Source: Rhodococcus sp. 06-462-5 (lineage in GTDB: Bacteria > Actinomycetota > Actinomycetes > Mycobacteriales > Mycobacteriaceae). Taken from it: a stretch of DNA of 64,000 nt. Under the pieces are notes generated by a model. That model saw nothing but the letters and a program-made list of their open reading frames with translations, was not told the DNA's origin and did not search any database. Shown piece after piece: positions 55,738 to 64,000 of the stretch (within the stretch, counting starts at the first letter, position 1; every line of letters starts with the position of its first letter). The DNA lies in the NCBI RefSeq assembly GCF_002258315.1, contig NZ_NOYD01000013.1, forward strand, positions 62,001 through 126,000, given 5' to 3'. Made by a program: the position numbers and the translations under genes.

Positions 55738-57497
55738 TTTCTCCGGCAGCACCGACAGCACCCGTAGCGACTCGTCGGTTCCAGGTCTGGGCACCGACCC
55801 CGGAGACGGTCCGCCTCCAGCTCGACGACACGGTACATCCGATGCAGCGCTCGTCGAACGGGTGGTGGCACGCGGACGTCGAAAGCAGCCCGACGAGTCG
55901 ATACGGCTTCCTTCTCGACGACGCAGACAAGGCGCTCCCGGATCCGCGGTCGCCTCGGCAGCCCGACGGGGTACACGAGTTGTCCCAGGTCTTCGAAATC
56001 GATCCGACGCTGTGGACCGACGCGGCCTGGACCGGACGGCAACTGCCCGGCTCGTCGATCTACGAGCTGCACATCGGCACGTTCACCGACGAGGGCACGT
56101 TCGACGCGGCGATCGACAAGCTCGACCATCTGGTCGATCTCGGCGTCACGTTCGTCGAGATCATGCCGGTCAACGGGTTCAACGGCGAGCACAACTGGGG
56201 CTACGACGGCGTTCTCTGGTACACCGTGCACGAGGCATACGGTGGCCCGGAAGGGTTGCAGCGCTTGGTCGATGCCTGCCACGGCCGCGGCATCGGCGTC
56301 GTTCTGGACGTGGTCTACAACCATCTCGGACCGTCCGGTAACTACCTGGACCGCTTCGGCCCGTACATGACCGAGGGTGCCAACAGCTGGGGCCAGGCGA
56401 TCAACTACGCCGAGGCCAATTCGGGCGAAGTGCGGCGCTACGCCCTCGACAACGCACTGCGTTGGTTCTCCGAGTTCCACATCGACGCGCTGCGACTGGA
56501 CGCGGTGCACGCGATCGTCGACCACACTGCGGTGCACCTGCTCGAACAGCTGTCGATCGAAACTCGCAGTCTCTCGGCACATCTGGGTCGGCCGCTGACC
56601 CTGATCGCGGAGAGCGATCTCAACGATCCGATGCTGATCACCGCTCGGTCGGGCGGCGGTTACGGACTGGACGCCCAGTGGGACGACGACATCCACCATG
56701 CGATCCACGCCGCGGTCTCCGGTGAGCGGCAGGGCTACTACGGCGATTTCGGTTCACTGCAAGGGCTGGCGAACACGTTGCGGCAGGGCTTCTTTCACGC
56801 CGGAACGTACTCGAGTTTCCGCGGTCGCATCCACGGTCGACCATTGGACACCCGGCGCATCCCGGCCAGCTCACTGGTGACCTACACGACCACACACGAC
56901 CAGGTGGGCAACCGCGCGATCGGCGACCGACCGGGCTTCTACCTCTCCCCCGGCCAGCTCGCCATCAAGGCCGCCCTGGTGCTGACCTCGCCCTACACTC
57001 CGATGCTCTTCATGGGCGAGGAATGGGGAGCGTCGACGCCGTTCCAGTTCTTCACTTCGCACCCCGAGCCCGAGCTGGGCAAGGCCACCGCAGAAGGGCG
57101 CAAGGCGGAGTTCGCCGAGCACGGTTGGGACAAGAGCGATATCCCCGATCCGCAGGACCCCGAGACGTTCACGCGGTCGAAGCTGAACTGGTCGGAGCTG
57201 GGCGACGGCGATCATGCGCGACTGCTGGCCGTCTATCGCGATCTACTGCGACTGCGCCGTGACCGCACCGAACTGACCGATCCGTGGCTCGACCACGTGA
57301 AGGTGGACTACGACGAGGACGCGCAGTGGATCGTCGTTCGCCGCGGCCGCATCAGCGTGGTGTGCAACCTGTCCGAATCCGCGGTGACGGTGCCGGTCGG
57401 CGGCTCGACACTGCTCGAGTGGGAGCCGACGACCTCGACCGACACCGGCTCTGCCACCACGGTTCCCGGTCACTGCGTCGTCGTGCTGGAGTCCTGA
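55734..57497 (+). CDS. treZ: Malto-oligosyltrehalose trehalohydrolase
   Basis: TreZ releases trehalose from the TreY product. The 587-residue GH13 enzyme has an N-terminal CBM48-like domain (RRFQVWAPTPETVRLQLDD) and IYELHIGTFTDEGTFDAAID. Catalytic motifs are HIDALRLDAVHAIVD (Asp) and TLIAESDLNDPML (Glu), with YTTTHDQVGNRAIGDRPGF and LFMGEEWGASTPFQFFTSH. GTG 55734 overlaps the treY stop by 4 nt. The 3' end overlaps the convergent MFS gene by 28 nt. Together with TreX and TreY it forms the glycogen-to-trehalose route. Confidence 0.96.
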   Translation: MISPAAPTAPVATRRFQVWAPTPETVRLQLDDTVHPMQRSSNGWWHADVESSPTSRYGFLLDDADKALPDPRSPRQPDGVHELSQVFEIDPTLWTDAAWTGRQLPGSSIYELHIGTFTDEGTFDAAIDKLDHLVDLGVTFVEIMPVNGFNGEHNWGYDGVLWYTVHEAYGGPEGLQRLVDACHGRGIGVVLDVVYNHLGPSGNYLDRFGPYMTEGANSWGQAINYAEANSGEVRRYALDNALRWFSEFHIDALRLDAVHAIVDHTAVHLLEQLSIETRSLSAHLGRPLTLIAESDLNDPMLITARSGGGYGLDAQWDDDIHHAIHAAVSGERQGYYGDFGSLQGLANTLRQGFFHAGTYSSFRGRIHGRPLDTRRIPASSLVTYTTTHDQVGNRAIGDRPGFYLSPGQLAIKAALVLTSPYTPMLFMGEEWGASTPFQFFTSHPEPELGKATAEGRKAEFAEHGWDKSDIPDPQDPETFTRSKLNWSELGDGDHARLLAVYRDLLRLRRDRTELTDPWLDHVKVDYDEDAQWIVVRRGRISVVCNLSESAVTVPVGGSTLLEWEPTTSTDTGSATTVPGHCVVVLES

Positions 57498-59026
57498 CGC
57501 CTGCGCAGATTGACCAGGACGAACACGGCGGTGACCGCCAGCACCACAGCGGTGGCGACGGCCGCGACATGCATGCCCGACACGAACGCAGCATGTGCGG
57601 AATCGAGCAGAACCGTCGCCACCGAGTCCGGCAACTCACGAGCCACCGCGTCCGCGCCGCCGAGTGTTTCGCCTGCCTTGGCTCCGAGCTCGGGGGTCAG
57701 CTGGGTGACGTCGATTCCGCGACGGAAGATGGCCATGACCACGGTGCCGAGTACAGCGACACCCAATGCGATACCCAGCTCGTACGCGGTCTCCGACACC
57801 GCCGAGGCAGCTCCCGCTCTTTCGGGTTCGACCGCACTGACCACCAGTTCGGAGGTCAGCGTCAGCGCGACACCCACGCCGGCTCCCACCAGCACGAACC
57901 CGGCGATGAACAGCGCCGGACCACTGTCCGTGGCCAAGCCGACCAGGATGCCTGCGCCCGCAGCCGCCACGAACATCGCCACACCGAGCACCGTCCCCGC
58001 GCTGAAGTACCGAACCAGGACCGCGACCAGCAGCGAGGTGACGATACTGGCGGCGGTGCCGGGCAGCAGTAACAGTCCGGCTTCGAGTGGACTGTTGCCG
58101 AGCACGAGCTGCAGGTACTGCGAGCCGAAGAACAACACTCCGGCGAGCGCGAACACCGACAGGAAGTTCGTGGCCACGCCCGTCGAGAACGCCCGGTTGG
58201 CGAACAGTCGCAGGTCGATCATCGGGGCCGCGAGTCTCCGCTGCCGACGGACGAACACGAACCCCGCGATGACGCCGACCACCGCGGAGAGCAGGTAGAC
58301 CACGTCGAATCCGTGTGCCGCAGTCTCTTTCACCGCGAACACCACGGGGACGATGGCGAGCATCGACAGTGCCGAGCTCGTCAGGTCGAAGCGCCCCGGG
58401 TTCGGATCCTTGGACTCGGGGATGACCAGCGGCCCGAGAGCGATGAGCACGATCATCACGGGGATGTTGATGAGGAACACCGATCCCCACCAGTAATGCT
58501 CGAGCAGCCAGCCGCCCACGAGTGGACCCGCGGCGGCACCGCCACCGGCCATCGCGCCCCACACTCCGATCGCGGCGACGCGCTGACGCGGGTTCAGGAA
58601 GATGGTCCTGATCAAGCCGAGGGTCGCAGGCATCAGCGTCGCGCCGGAGATGCCCTGGAGCACCCGCGCGGCGATGAGCATCTCGGCGCTGGTCGAGACA
58701 GCGGCGACGAGCGAGGCGATACCGAAACCCGCGGCACCGATCAGTAGCAATCGGCGACGACCGATCCGATCTCCGAGCGTGCCCATGGTGATGAGCAGGC
58801 CTGCCAGGACGAACGAGTAGACGTCGATGATCCACAGCAACTGGTTGCTGGTCGGTGCCAGATCCGAACTGATGAAGGGCAGGGCCAGATCGAGGACCGT
58901 GCCGTCCACAGCGATGAGCAACACCGCGAAGGCCAGAACCACCAGACCCAGCCAGTCCTTCGGGGTGGCTCGATGCTCGAATGCTCCGGTCGCCTCGTGC
59001 ACCGAGCCGGTGCGCACGTCACTCAC
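57470..59026 (-). CDS. MFS drug efflux transporter, DHA2 (14-helix) type
   Basis: A 518-residue transporter with 14 predicted helices and DHA2 motifs: AVDGTVLDLALPFISSDLAP (motif D-like), LGDRIGRRRLLLIGA (motif A), ARVLQGISGATLMPATLGL, GAMAGGGAAAGPLVGGWLLE (motif C-like). Relatives (LfrA, QacA) export cationic dyes and drugs. GTG 59026 follows AGGAGA with a 6-nt spacer. It is divergent from a TetR gene; a duplicated 21-bp element lies between them. The substrate is not predictable. Confidence 0.9.
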   Translation of the reverse strand: MSDVRTGSVHEATGAFEHRATPKDWLGLVVLAFAVLLIAVDGTVLDLALPFISSDLAPTSNQLLWIIDVYSFVLAGLLITMGTLGDRIGRRRLLLIGAAGFGIASLVAAVSTSAEMLIAARVLQGISGATLMPATLGLIRTIFLNPRQRVAAIGVWGAMAGGGAAAGPLVGGWLLEHYWWGSVFLINIPVMIVLIALGPLVIPESKDPNPGRFDLTSSALSMLAIVPVVFAVKETAAHGFDVVYLLSAVVGVIAGFVFVRRQRRLAAPMIDLRLFANRAFSTGVATNFLSVFALAGVLFFGSQYLQLVLGNSPLEAGLLLLPGTAASIVTSLLVAVLVRYFSAGTVLGVAMFVAAAGAGILVGLATDSGPALFIAGFVLVGAGVGVALTLTSELVVSAVEPERAGAASAVSETAYELGIALGVAVLGTVVMAIFRRGIDVTQLTPELGAKAGETLGGADAVARELPDSVATVLLDSAHAAFVSGMHVAAVATAVVLAVTAVFVLVNLRRRQDSSTTTQ

Positions 59027-59088
59027 TGCTTCTCCTACGTTCTGCGCCCGGTGACCGTGAAGACGGCCCGAAGCGCCTACGAGTACCG

Positions 59089-59109
59089 ACCGTCCAGCCG
59101 GTACAGTGA
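59089..59109. repeat. Operator/-10 direct repeat, copy 1
   Basis: ACCGTCCAGCCGGTACAGTGA, identical to copy 2 except for one base. It contains the -10-like TACAGT, and TACCG/CGGTA half-sites (59084-59088 and 59099-59103) form a loose dyad. Probably a binding site of the divergent TetR protein. Confidence 0.7.
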
Positions 59110-59124
59110 TCGAGAGTACCGCGA

Positions 59125-59145
59125 ACCGTCCAGCCGGTAAAGTGA
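59125..59145. repeat. Operator/-10 direct repeat, copy 2
   Basis: ACCGTCCAGCCGGTAAAGTGA starts 36 bp after copy 1 and contains the -10-like TAAAGT (59138-59143), which ends 7 nt before ATG 59151. Binding here would block the TetR gene's own promoter directly. Confidence 0.7.
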
Positions 59146-59150
59146 ATTTC

Positions 59151-59675
59151 ATGTCATCGGACACCCGCGACCGAATACTCGACGCACTCGAATCGATGCT
59201 GATCGAACACGGCATGACCAAAGTGACCCTCGACAGCGTCGCCGCCGCCGCAGGCGTCTCCAAAGGCGGACTGCTGTACCACTTCAAGACCAAGGATGCC
59301 CTGGTGGCGGCAATGGTGCGCCGACTCGGTGCTCAGGCGGACGAGCAACGCGCTCACGCCGCGGCAGGCGGGACGTCCGTGGCCGAGTGGTACCTGCAGC
59401 CGCCGGATTCGATCTCGGAGAAGGAGATCGCTCTCTATCGCTCGACACTGGCCGCCTTGCGGAGCGTGGACGGCAATTCCGACGAGGTTCAGGAAGCCGT
59501 CGTCGACATGATGCGACTGTGGGACGAGGGTCTGCGCACCGAAATCGACGATCCCGTGCAGGCCGAAATCATTCGGCTCGTCGGCGACGGGATTTACCTC
59601 GGTGCCCTGCTCGACCTGCCTGCAGTGGATCCCGAACTGCACAAACGCGTCGTCGACCGCCTGCTCGGTCGCTGA
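59151..59675 (+). CDS. TetR-family regulator of the divergent MFS pump
   Basis: A 174-residue TetR protein. The HTH is RDRILDALESMLIEHGMTKV, TLDSVAAAAGVSKGGLLYHF, KTKDALVAAMVRRLG. The ligand-binding part resembles the C-terminal domain of mycobacterial and rhodococcal efflux repressors such as LfrR/QacR types (EIIRLVGDGIYLGALLDLPA). ATG 59151 follows TAAAGT by 7 nt and no ribosome site is seen, so it is likely leaderless; the frame to 59106 runs through the operators. It ends 1 nt before the convergent ilvA stop. The ligand is unknown. Confidence 0.87.
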   Translation: MSSDTRDRILDALESMLIEHGMTKVTLDSVAAAAGVSKGGLLYHFKTKDALVAAMVRRLGAQADEQRAHAAAGGTSVAEWYLQPPDSISEKEIALYRSTLAALRSVDGNSDEVQEAVVDMMRLWDEGLRTEIDDPVQAEIIRLVGDGIYLGALLDLPAVDPELHKRVVDRLLGR

Positions 59676-59676
59676 C

Positions 59677-61032
59677 TCAGGTCAAGTAGCGGTACACCGG
59701 AGACCCCGGCTCGAGCTGCTCCACCTGCAGGTGCGAGGACCTCATGCGCTCGAGGAGGGCGGAGAGGCCGTCCGCCGCACCGAGTTGAATGCCGACGAGC
59801 GCAGCACCTGTCTCCCGGTTGTTGCGCTTGACGTACTCGAACAGGGTGATGTCGTCCTCGGGCCCGAGCACCTCGTCGAGGAAGCGACGTAGTGCGCCTG
59901 GCTCCTGCGGGAAGTCCACGAGAAAGTAATGCTTGAGGCCCAGGTGAACGAGCGATCGCTCGAGGATCTCGCCGTAGCGAGAGACGTCGTTGTTGCCGCC
60001 GGACACCAAGCACACGACGGTGCTTCCCGGCGCGATGTCGAGATGCTCGAGCGCTGCAACGGCCAACGCGCCCGCCGGCTCGGCGATGACGCCCTCGTTC
60101 TGGTACAGCTCGAGCATTGCGGTACACACCGCGCCCTCGTCGATCTGGGTGATCAGGAATGCACCGGGTCCGGAACTGTCGAACACCGGCGCGGTGATCA
60201 GCGGCAACGAAGCATGGGACACCACCGTGGCACCCAGCGACTGCAACGCTGCGTACGGCACGTCGCCGATGCGGCGGACGGCAGCTCCGTCGACGAACGG
60301 ATCGATGTCGGCGAGCGTGACCGGACCGCCGGCGATCAGCGCGGCGGTCATCGACGCGGCCCCGGACGGCTCGACGCCCACCAGCGAGGTCTGCGGTGCT
60401 CGCTCGCGCAGGTAGCTCGAGATGCCCGCGATGCATCCGCCGCCGCCGACGGGCATGACGACGACATCCGGCGCGCCACCGAGCTGGTCGACTATTTCGG
60501 CGGCAATGGTGCCCTGGCCGGCGACGGTCCGTGGATCGTCGAACGGCGGCACCATGGTGGCACCGGTACGAGCCACATCCTCGGCTGCGGCAGCTGCCGC
60601 AGCATCGAACGTGTCGCCGATGACGATGAGATCGACGAACTCGCCGCCGTGCACCCGAATGCGGTCACGCTTCTGTTTGGGGGTGTTGGCCGGGACGTAG
60701 ATGCGACCGCGGACCTGCATCGTGCGGCATGCGAAGGCGACGCCCTGCGCGTGGTTCCCGGCGCTCGCCGTCACCACGCCCACAGCGCGCTCGGCGTCCG
60801 TCAGCTGGTCCATCAGGTTGTATGCGCCGCGAATCTTGTACGACCGCACGATCTGCAGGTCCTCGCGCTTGAGGTAGACCTTCGCGCCCGTCGCCGCGGA
60901 CAGCCGCTCGCACAGCTGCAGCGGTGTCGCGGCCACCACCGAAGAAATTCGCACCGCAGCGGCATCGATGTCGGCAGCGGTGACAGCTACCGACGATGAG
61001 TGCTGGGAGGCGAGTTCAGGGGATGAAGACAC
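59677..61032 (-). CDS. ilvA: Threonine ammonia-lyase (biosynthetic threonine deaminase)
   Basis: IlvA converts threonine to 2-oxobutyrate and ammonia, the first step of isoleucine synthesis. The 451-residue protein has the PLP Lys66 in VRSYKIRGAYN, TASAGNHAQGVAFAC, the phosphate loop PVGGGGCIAG, EPSGAASM, EPAGALAV and SGGNND. One C-terminal ACT-like regulatory domain follows at about 355-445 (HYFLVDFPQEPGALRRFLDE). This shorter form is usual in actinobacteria. GTG 61032 gives MSSSPELAS. Feedback by isoleucine is expected from the family. Confidence 0.95.
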   Translation of the reverse strand: MSSSPELASQHSSSVAVTAADIDAAAVRISSVVAATPLQLCERLSAATGAKVYLKREDLQIVRSYKIRGAYNLMDQLTDAERAVGVVTASAGNHAQGVAFACRTMQVRGRIYVPANTPKQKRDRIRVHGGEFVDLIVIGDTFDAAAAAAAEDVARTGATMVPPFDDPRTVAGQGTIAAEIVDQLGGAPDVVVMPVGGGGCIAGISSYLRERAPQTSLVGVEPSGAASMTAALIAGGPVTLADIDPFVDGAAVRRIGDVPYAALQSLGATVVSHASLPLITAPVFDSSGPGAFLITQIDEGAVCTAMLELYQNEGVIAEPAGALAVAALEHLDIAPGSTVVCLVSGGNNDVSRYGEILERSLVHLGLKHYFLVDFPQEPGALRRFLDEVLGPEDDITLFEYVKRNNRETGAALVGIQLGAADGLSALLERMRSSHLQVEQLEPGSPVYRYLT

Positions 61033-61102
61033 CAGGACATGCTGCCACCAGCGTGGAACGGTTGCCCATCCGGGACCGCTCCACGACCGGTCCGACGGCG
61101 TC

Positions 61103-61537
61103 TCAGGCGCGGGAGAGAACGAGCACAGGTATCTCGCGGTCGGTCTTCTTCTGGTACTCCGCGTAATCCGGGTACGCCGCGACCGAGCGCTCCCACCAGA
61201 CGGCCTTCTCGTCGCCGGTCACCTCGCGGGCGATGTAGTCGTGCTTCTCGGGACCGTCCTGCAGCTCGACGAGCGGCTCGGCCTTGACGTTGTGGTACCA
61301 GACCGGGTGCTTCGGAGCGCCGCCGAGGGAGGCGACGATGGCGTACTCACCGTCGTGTTCGACCTTCATCAACGGTGACTTGCGCAGCTTTCCGCTCTTG
61401 TTGCCCTTCGTGGTCAACAGCACTACCGGCATCCCGTTCATCGTCGTGCCTTCGGTTCCGCCGGAGTTCTCGTACAGCTCGGCCTGCTTACGGGCCCAGT
61501 CGGATGAACTCGGTTCGTATTCTCCTGTCAATGGCAT
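61103..61537 (-). CDS. Ddn-type F420 (deazaflavin)-dependent reductase
   Basis: A 144-residue split beta-barrel protein of the Ddn/FDOR-A family: [40 protein letters not shown] and the C-terminal [20 protein letters not shown]. The Lys/Ser-rich [13 protein letters not shown] segment binds the F420 phosphate in relatives. Physiological substrates (possibly quinones) are not determined by sequence. In mycobacteria a homologue also follows ilvA. ATG 61537. Confidence 0.9.
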   Translation of the reverse strand: MPLTGEYEPSSSDWARKQAELYENSGGTEGTTMNGMPVVLLTTKGNKSGKLRKSPLMKVEHDGEYAIVASLGGAPKHPVWYHNVKAEPLVELQDGPEKHDYIAREVTGDEKAVWWERSVAAYPDYAEYQKKTDREIPVLVLSRA

Positions 61538-61693
61538 GACTTTCAGTCAACACCTCGAGGCGACGAGACGCCACGAGATCGGCAACATTGCCAGGTCCGG
61601 ATCCCAAGTTCGGTGAGCCGAATCTTTGGCGGGTATAGTCTGAACTTCTTGCAGCGGACACCCGAACCTGCCGGTGGACCAGAGGAGAACGCG

Positions 61694-61963
61694 ATGACCT
61701 ACACGAGCACCCCGGTGAGCCGTCGACCCGCTCCGGCCCTGCGTACTGCGGAGGTGGCAGGCATCGCGTGGCCCGTCTACAAGCTCGAAGCCCTCGCACT
61801 CGGATTCATCGTGTTCGCCGCGACCCTCCTCGTCGCCGGCTCCCTGCACCCAGCAGTGCTGGCCGGCGCAGCGGTCGCCGTCGTCGCCTGGTGGACGCTG
61901 CGCCTGACCGAGCTGGGTTCGACCGGACCGGCGTCAGCCCGTCAGGCAGCCCGGGCCGAGTAG
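61694..61963 (+). CDS. Small two-helix membrane protein
   Basis: An 89-residue protein with helices at about 33-50 and 53-72 ([40 protein letters not shown]) between hydrophilic ends. ATG 61694 has AGGAGA with a 7-nt spacer, and a -10-like TATAGT lies at 61632-61637. Its 3' end overlaps the convergent dnaE1 by 30 nt. No family is recognised. Confidence 0.72.
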   Translation: MTYTSTPVSRRPAPALRTAEVAGIAWPVYKLEALALGFIVFAATLLVAGSLHPAVLAGAAVAVVAWWTLRLTELGSTGPASARQAARAE

Positions 61964-64000
61964 CGCTTTCAGGTCCCCCATCAACGCCGATGTCGGCGTG
62001 ACGCGCAGACTGTCGTCCAGCTTCATCGTGGTGATCTTGTCGCCACTGACCAACCGCAGGTGCACATCCGAGGTTCCCGGGTGGCTCGACAGCACCCGCT
62101 TGAGGGCACCGACCTTGTCCGCCGTGCACAACCGAGTCGGCAGACTCACCGCGAGCGGCTTGTCGATGCCGATCGCGGACAGATCGGGTACCGCAAGATC
62201 GTTGGCGATCAACGAGATTCGATCGTCGCGCACCGACACGCGCCCCTTGACGAGCACCACCGAGTCCTCGGTGACATCGGCACCGAACACCGAGTACGCC
62301 TGCGGGAAGAACAGCACCTCGATACCGCCGGCCAGGTCCTCGAGCTGAGCCGAAGCCCACGTCAGGCCGTTCTTGTTGATCCGACGGTTCACCGAAGCCA
62401 GAATGCCGCCGACGGTGACCTGTGTGCCGTCCTTGATGTCGCCCTCGAGGATGGTGGGGATGTTGCAGTCGGACTTCGCGGCCAGCATGTGCTCGACGCC
62501 CAGGAGCGGGTGTCCCGAGACGTAGAGGCCGAGCATCTCGCGTTCGAGGGCGAGCCGATGCTTGGACTCCCATTCCTCGTCCGGCACCCGCACGTTGAAC
62601 ACGGCGGAGATGGACTCGTCGGCATCCTCGCCGCCGAACAGGTCGAACTGACCGATCGCCTCGGCCTTCTTGGTGCCCATCACCGCGTCGATCGCGTCGG
62701 CGTGAATGAGCATCAACCCCTTGCGGGGATGATCGAGCGAGTCGAAAGCACCTGCCTTGATGAGGGATTCGGTGACCTTCTTGCTGCACGCGATAGCGTC
62801 GATCTTGCCGAGGTAGTCGGAGAAGTCGGTGTACTTGGACTTCTCCGATCGCGCCCTGATGATCGACGCGACCACATTGGTACCGACGTTGCGGACGGCG
62901 CCGAGACCGAACCGGATGTCCTTGCCCACCGACGCGAAGTTCAGCTCGGATTCGTTGACGTCGGGCGGCAGCACGGTGATACCGAGCTTGCGGCAGTCGG
63001 CGAGATAGATCGCGGCCTTGTCCTTGTCGTCGCCGACGCTGGTGAGCAGGCCGGCCATGTACTCGGCCGGGTAGTTCGCCTTGAGGTATGCCGTCCAGTA
63101 CGACACCAGGCCGTAGCCCGCGGAGTGCGACTTGTTGAACGCGTAACCGGCGAAGGGCAGCACGGTGTCCCACAGCGCCTTGATGGCCGCCTCGGAGAAG
63201 TCGTTGTCCAACATGCCCTGTCGGAATCCGGCGTAGGCCTTCTCCAGCTCGGAGAGCTTCTTCTTGCCCATGGCGCGACGCAGCAGGTCGGCCTGGCCGA
63301 GGGTGTAGCCGGCCACCTTCTGCGCCAGCTGCATGATCTGCTCCTGGTAGACCACCAGGCCGTACGTCTCGCCGAGAATCACCTTGAGCGGCTCTTCGAG
63401 CTCCGGGTGAATCGGCTTGACCTCTTGCCTACCGTTCTTGCGGTCGGCGTAATCGTTGTGCGAGTTCATGCCCATCGGACCCGGCCGATACAGGGCCAGG
63501 ACGGCGACGATGTCCTCGAAGCCGGTGGGCTGCATACGGCGGAGCAGATCGCGCATGGCGCTGCCGTCGAGCTGGAAGACGCCGAGAGTGTCTCCGCGAG
63601 AGAGCAAGTCGAAGGTCGCCGGGTCGTCGAGCGGGAGTGCGTCGAGGTCGATGTCGATGCCGCGGTTGGCCTTGATGTTGTCGATGGCGTCACCGATGAC
63701 GGTGAGGTTGCGCAGACCCAGGAAGTCCATCTTGAGCAGGCCGATGGCCTCGCACGACGGATAGTCCCAGCCGGTGATGATCGCGCCGTCCTGCGCGCGC
63801 TTCCACACCGGAATGGCGTCGGTGAGCGGCTCGGAGGACATGATGACCGCGCAGGCGTGCACGCCTGCGTTGCGGATCAGGCCCTCGAGTCCCTTGGCCG
63901 TCTTGTAGATGGTCGCGACGTCGGGGTTGGAGTCGATCAGCGCCCTGACCTCGACGGCTTCCTTGTAGCGCTCGTGTGCGGGGTCGGTGATGCCCGCCAC
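61934..64000 (-). CDS. dnaE1: DNA polymerase III alpha subunit, C-terminal part (cut by window edge)
   Basis: DnaE1 is the main replicative polymerase. The visible 688 residues hold the end of the palm and the fingers ([102 protein letters not shown]). The helix-hairpin-helix and OB-fold region follows ([32 protein letters not shown]). The frame is open to 64000. dnaE1 lies near ilvA in mycobacteria as well, and the housekeeping gene fits better than dnaE2. Confidence 0.95.
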   Translation of the reverse strand: MAGITDPAHERYKEAVEVRALIDSNPDVATIYKTAKGLEGLIRNAGVHACAVIMSSEPLTDAIPVWKRAQDGAIITGWDYPSCEAIGLLKMDFLGLRNLTVIGDAIDNIKANRGIDIDLDALPLDDPATFDLLSRGDTLGVFQLDGSAMRDLLRRMQPTGFEDIVAVLALYRPGPMGMNSHNDYADRKNGRQEVKPIHPELEEPLKVILGETYGLVVYQEQIMQLAQKVAGYTLGQADLLRRAMGKKKLSELEKAYAGFRQGMLDNDFSEAAIKALWDTVLPFAGYAFNKSHSAGYGLVSYWTAYLKANYPAEYMAGLLTSVGDDKDKAAIYLADCRKLGITVLPPDVNESELNFASVGKDIRFGLGAVRNVGTNVVASIIRARSEKSKYTDFSDYLGKIDAIACSKKVTESLIKAGAFDSLDHPRKGLMLIHADAIDAVMGTKKAEAIGQFDLFGGEDADESISAVFNVRVPDEEWESKHRLALEREMLGLYVSGHPLLGVEHMLAAKSDCNIPTILEGDIKDGTQVTVGGILASVNRRINKNGLTWASAQLEDLAGGIEVLFFPQAYSVFGADVTEDSVVLVKGRVSVRDDRISLIANDLAVPDLSAIGIDKPLAVSLPTRLCTADKVGALKRVLSSHPGTSDVHLRLVSGDKITTMKLDDSLRVTPTSALMGDLKALLGPGCLTG

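Overview
The window is a GC-rich (roughly 65% by eye) stretch of actinobacterial core chromosome. Gene content and order point to Mycobacteriales, most likely Rhodococcus or a close relative. The order trpE / Trp-linked membrane gene / trpC / trpB / trpA / lgt / pyk, the hisDCB..hisHA-impA-hisFI operon, nadABC with an NrtR-type regulator, bioB with a TetR gene, secA2, and treXYZ-ilvA-Ddn-dnaE1 matches what I recall of mycobacterial, corynebacterial and rhodococcal genomes. I see no insertion sequence, prophage, CRISPR array, tRNA or rRNA. The left edge cuts pyk and the right edge cuts dnaE1.

Layout. 1-14849 (minus strand): pyk 5' part, gltBD glutamate synthase behind a hairpin-rich leader, two TM2-domain membrane proteins, lgt, and trpA-B-C-membrane protein-trpE. 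14906-15961 (plus): a BCP/PrxQ peroxiredoxin and a MarR regulator. 15952-23828 (minus): a ten-gene his operon with almost every junction overlapping by 4 nt, including PriA (HisA/TrpF), an MFS permease, a 68-residue membrane protein and ImpA. 23918-29837: small accessory enzymes, a LysE exporter with a 53-residue gene, YchJ, a LysR regulator, and a DUF222-HNH gene behind matches to both a LexA box and the RecA-NDp/PafBC promoter. 29903-36434 (mostly minus): nadABC plus an S4 RNA-binding gene, the divergent NrtR regulator, and bioB. 36560-40755: BioQ-like TetR, secA2 with a coupled META lipoprotein, and small regulators. 40826-50980: a YtrA-type GntR/ABC-2 cassette, a small gene broken by an in-frame amber codon, a class III-type sirtuin, a CHAP protein, a PAS-GGDEF cyclase, a MerR unit, an MFS pump and a large acyltransferase-SGNH membrane protein. 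51058-57497 (plus): treX-treY-treZ. 57470-64000: a drug-efflux MFS/TetR pair, ilvA, a Ddn-type protein, a small membrane protein and the dnaE1 3' part.

How the genes fit together. The trp cluster lacks trpF, trpD and trpG; PriA in the neighbouring his operon carries the dual-substrate residues and probably supplies the TrpF step. NAD synthesis is probably controlled by NrtR through a palindrome over its own -10 element, and biotin synthesis by BioQ through two tandem boxes. TreX, TreY and TreZ turn glycogen into trehalose. The most informative non-coding signals are the DNA-damage promoter of the DUF222-HNH gene, the BioQ and NrtR operators, the gltB leader, the duplicated operator/-10 unit before the MFS/TetR pair, and a repeated TANNNT-N6/7-RTG arrangement suggesting many leaderless mRNAs. 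I did not find a clearly new multi-gene system; this is mostly conserved core with several promising regulatory details.
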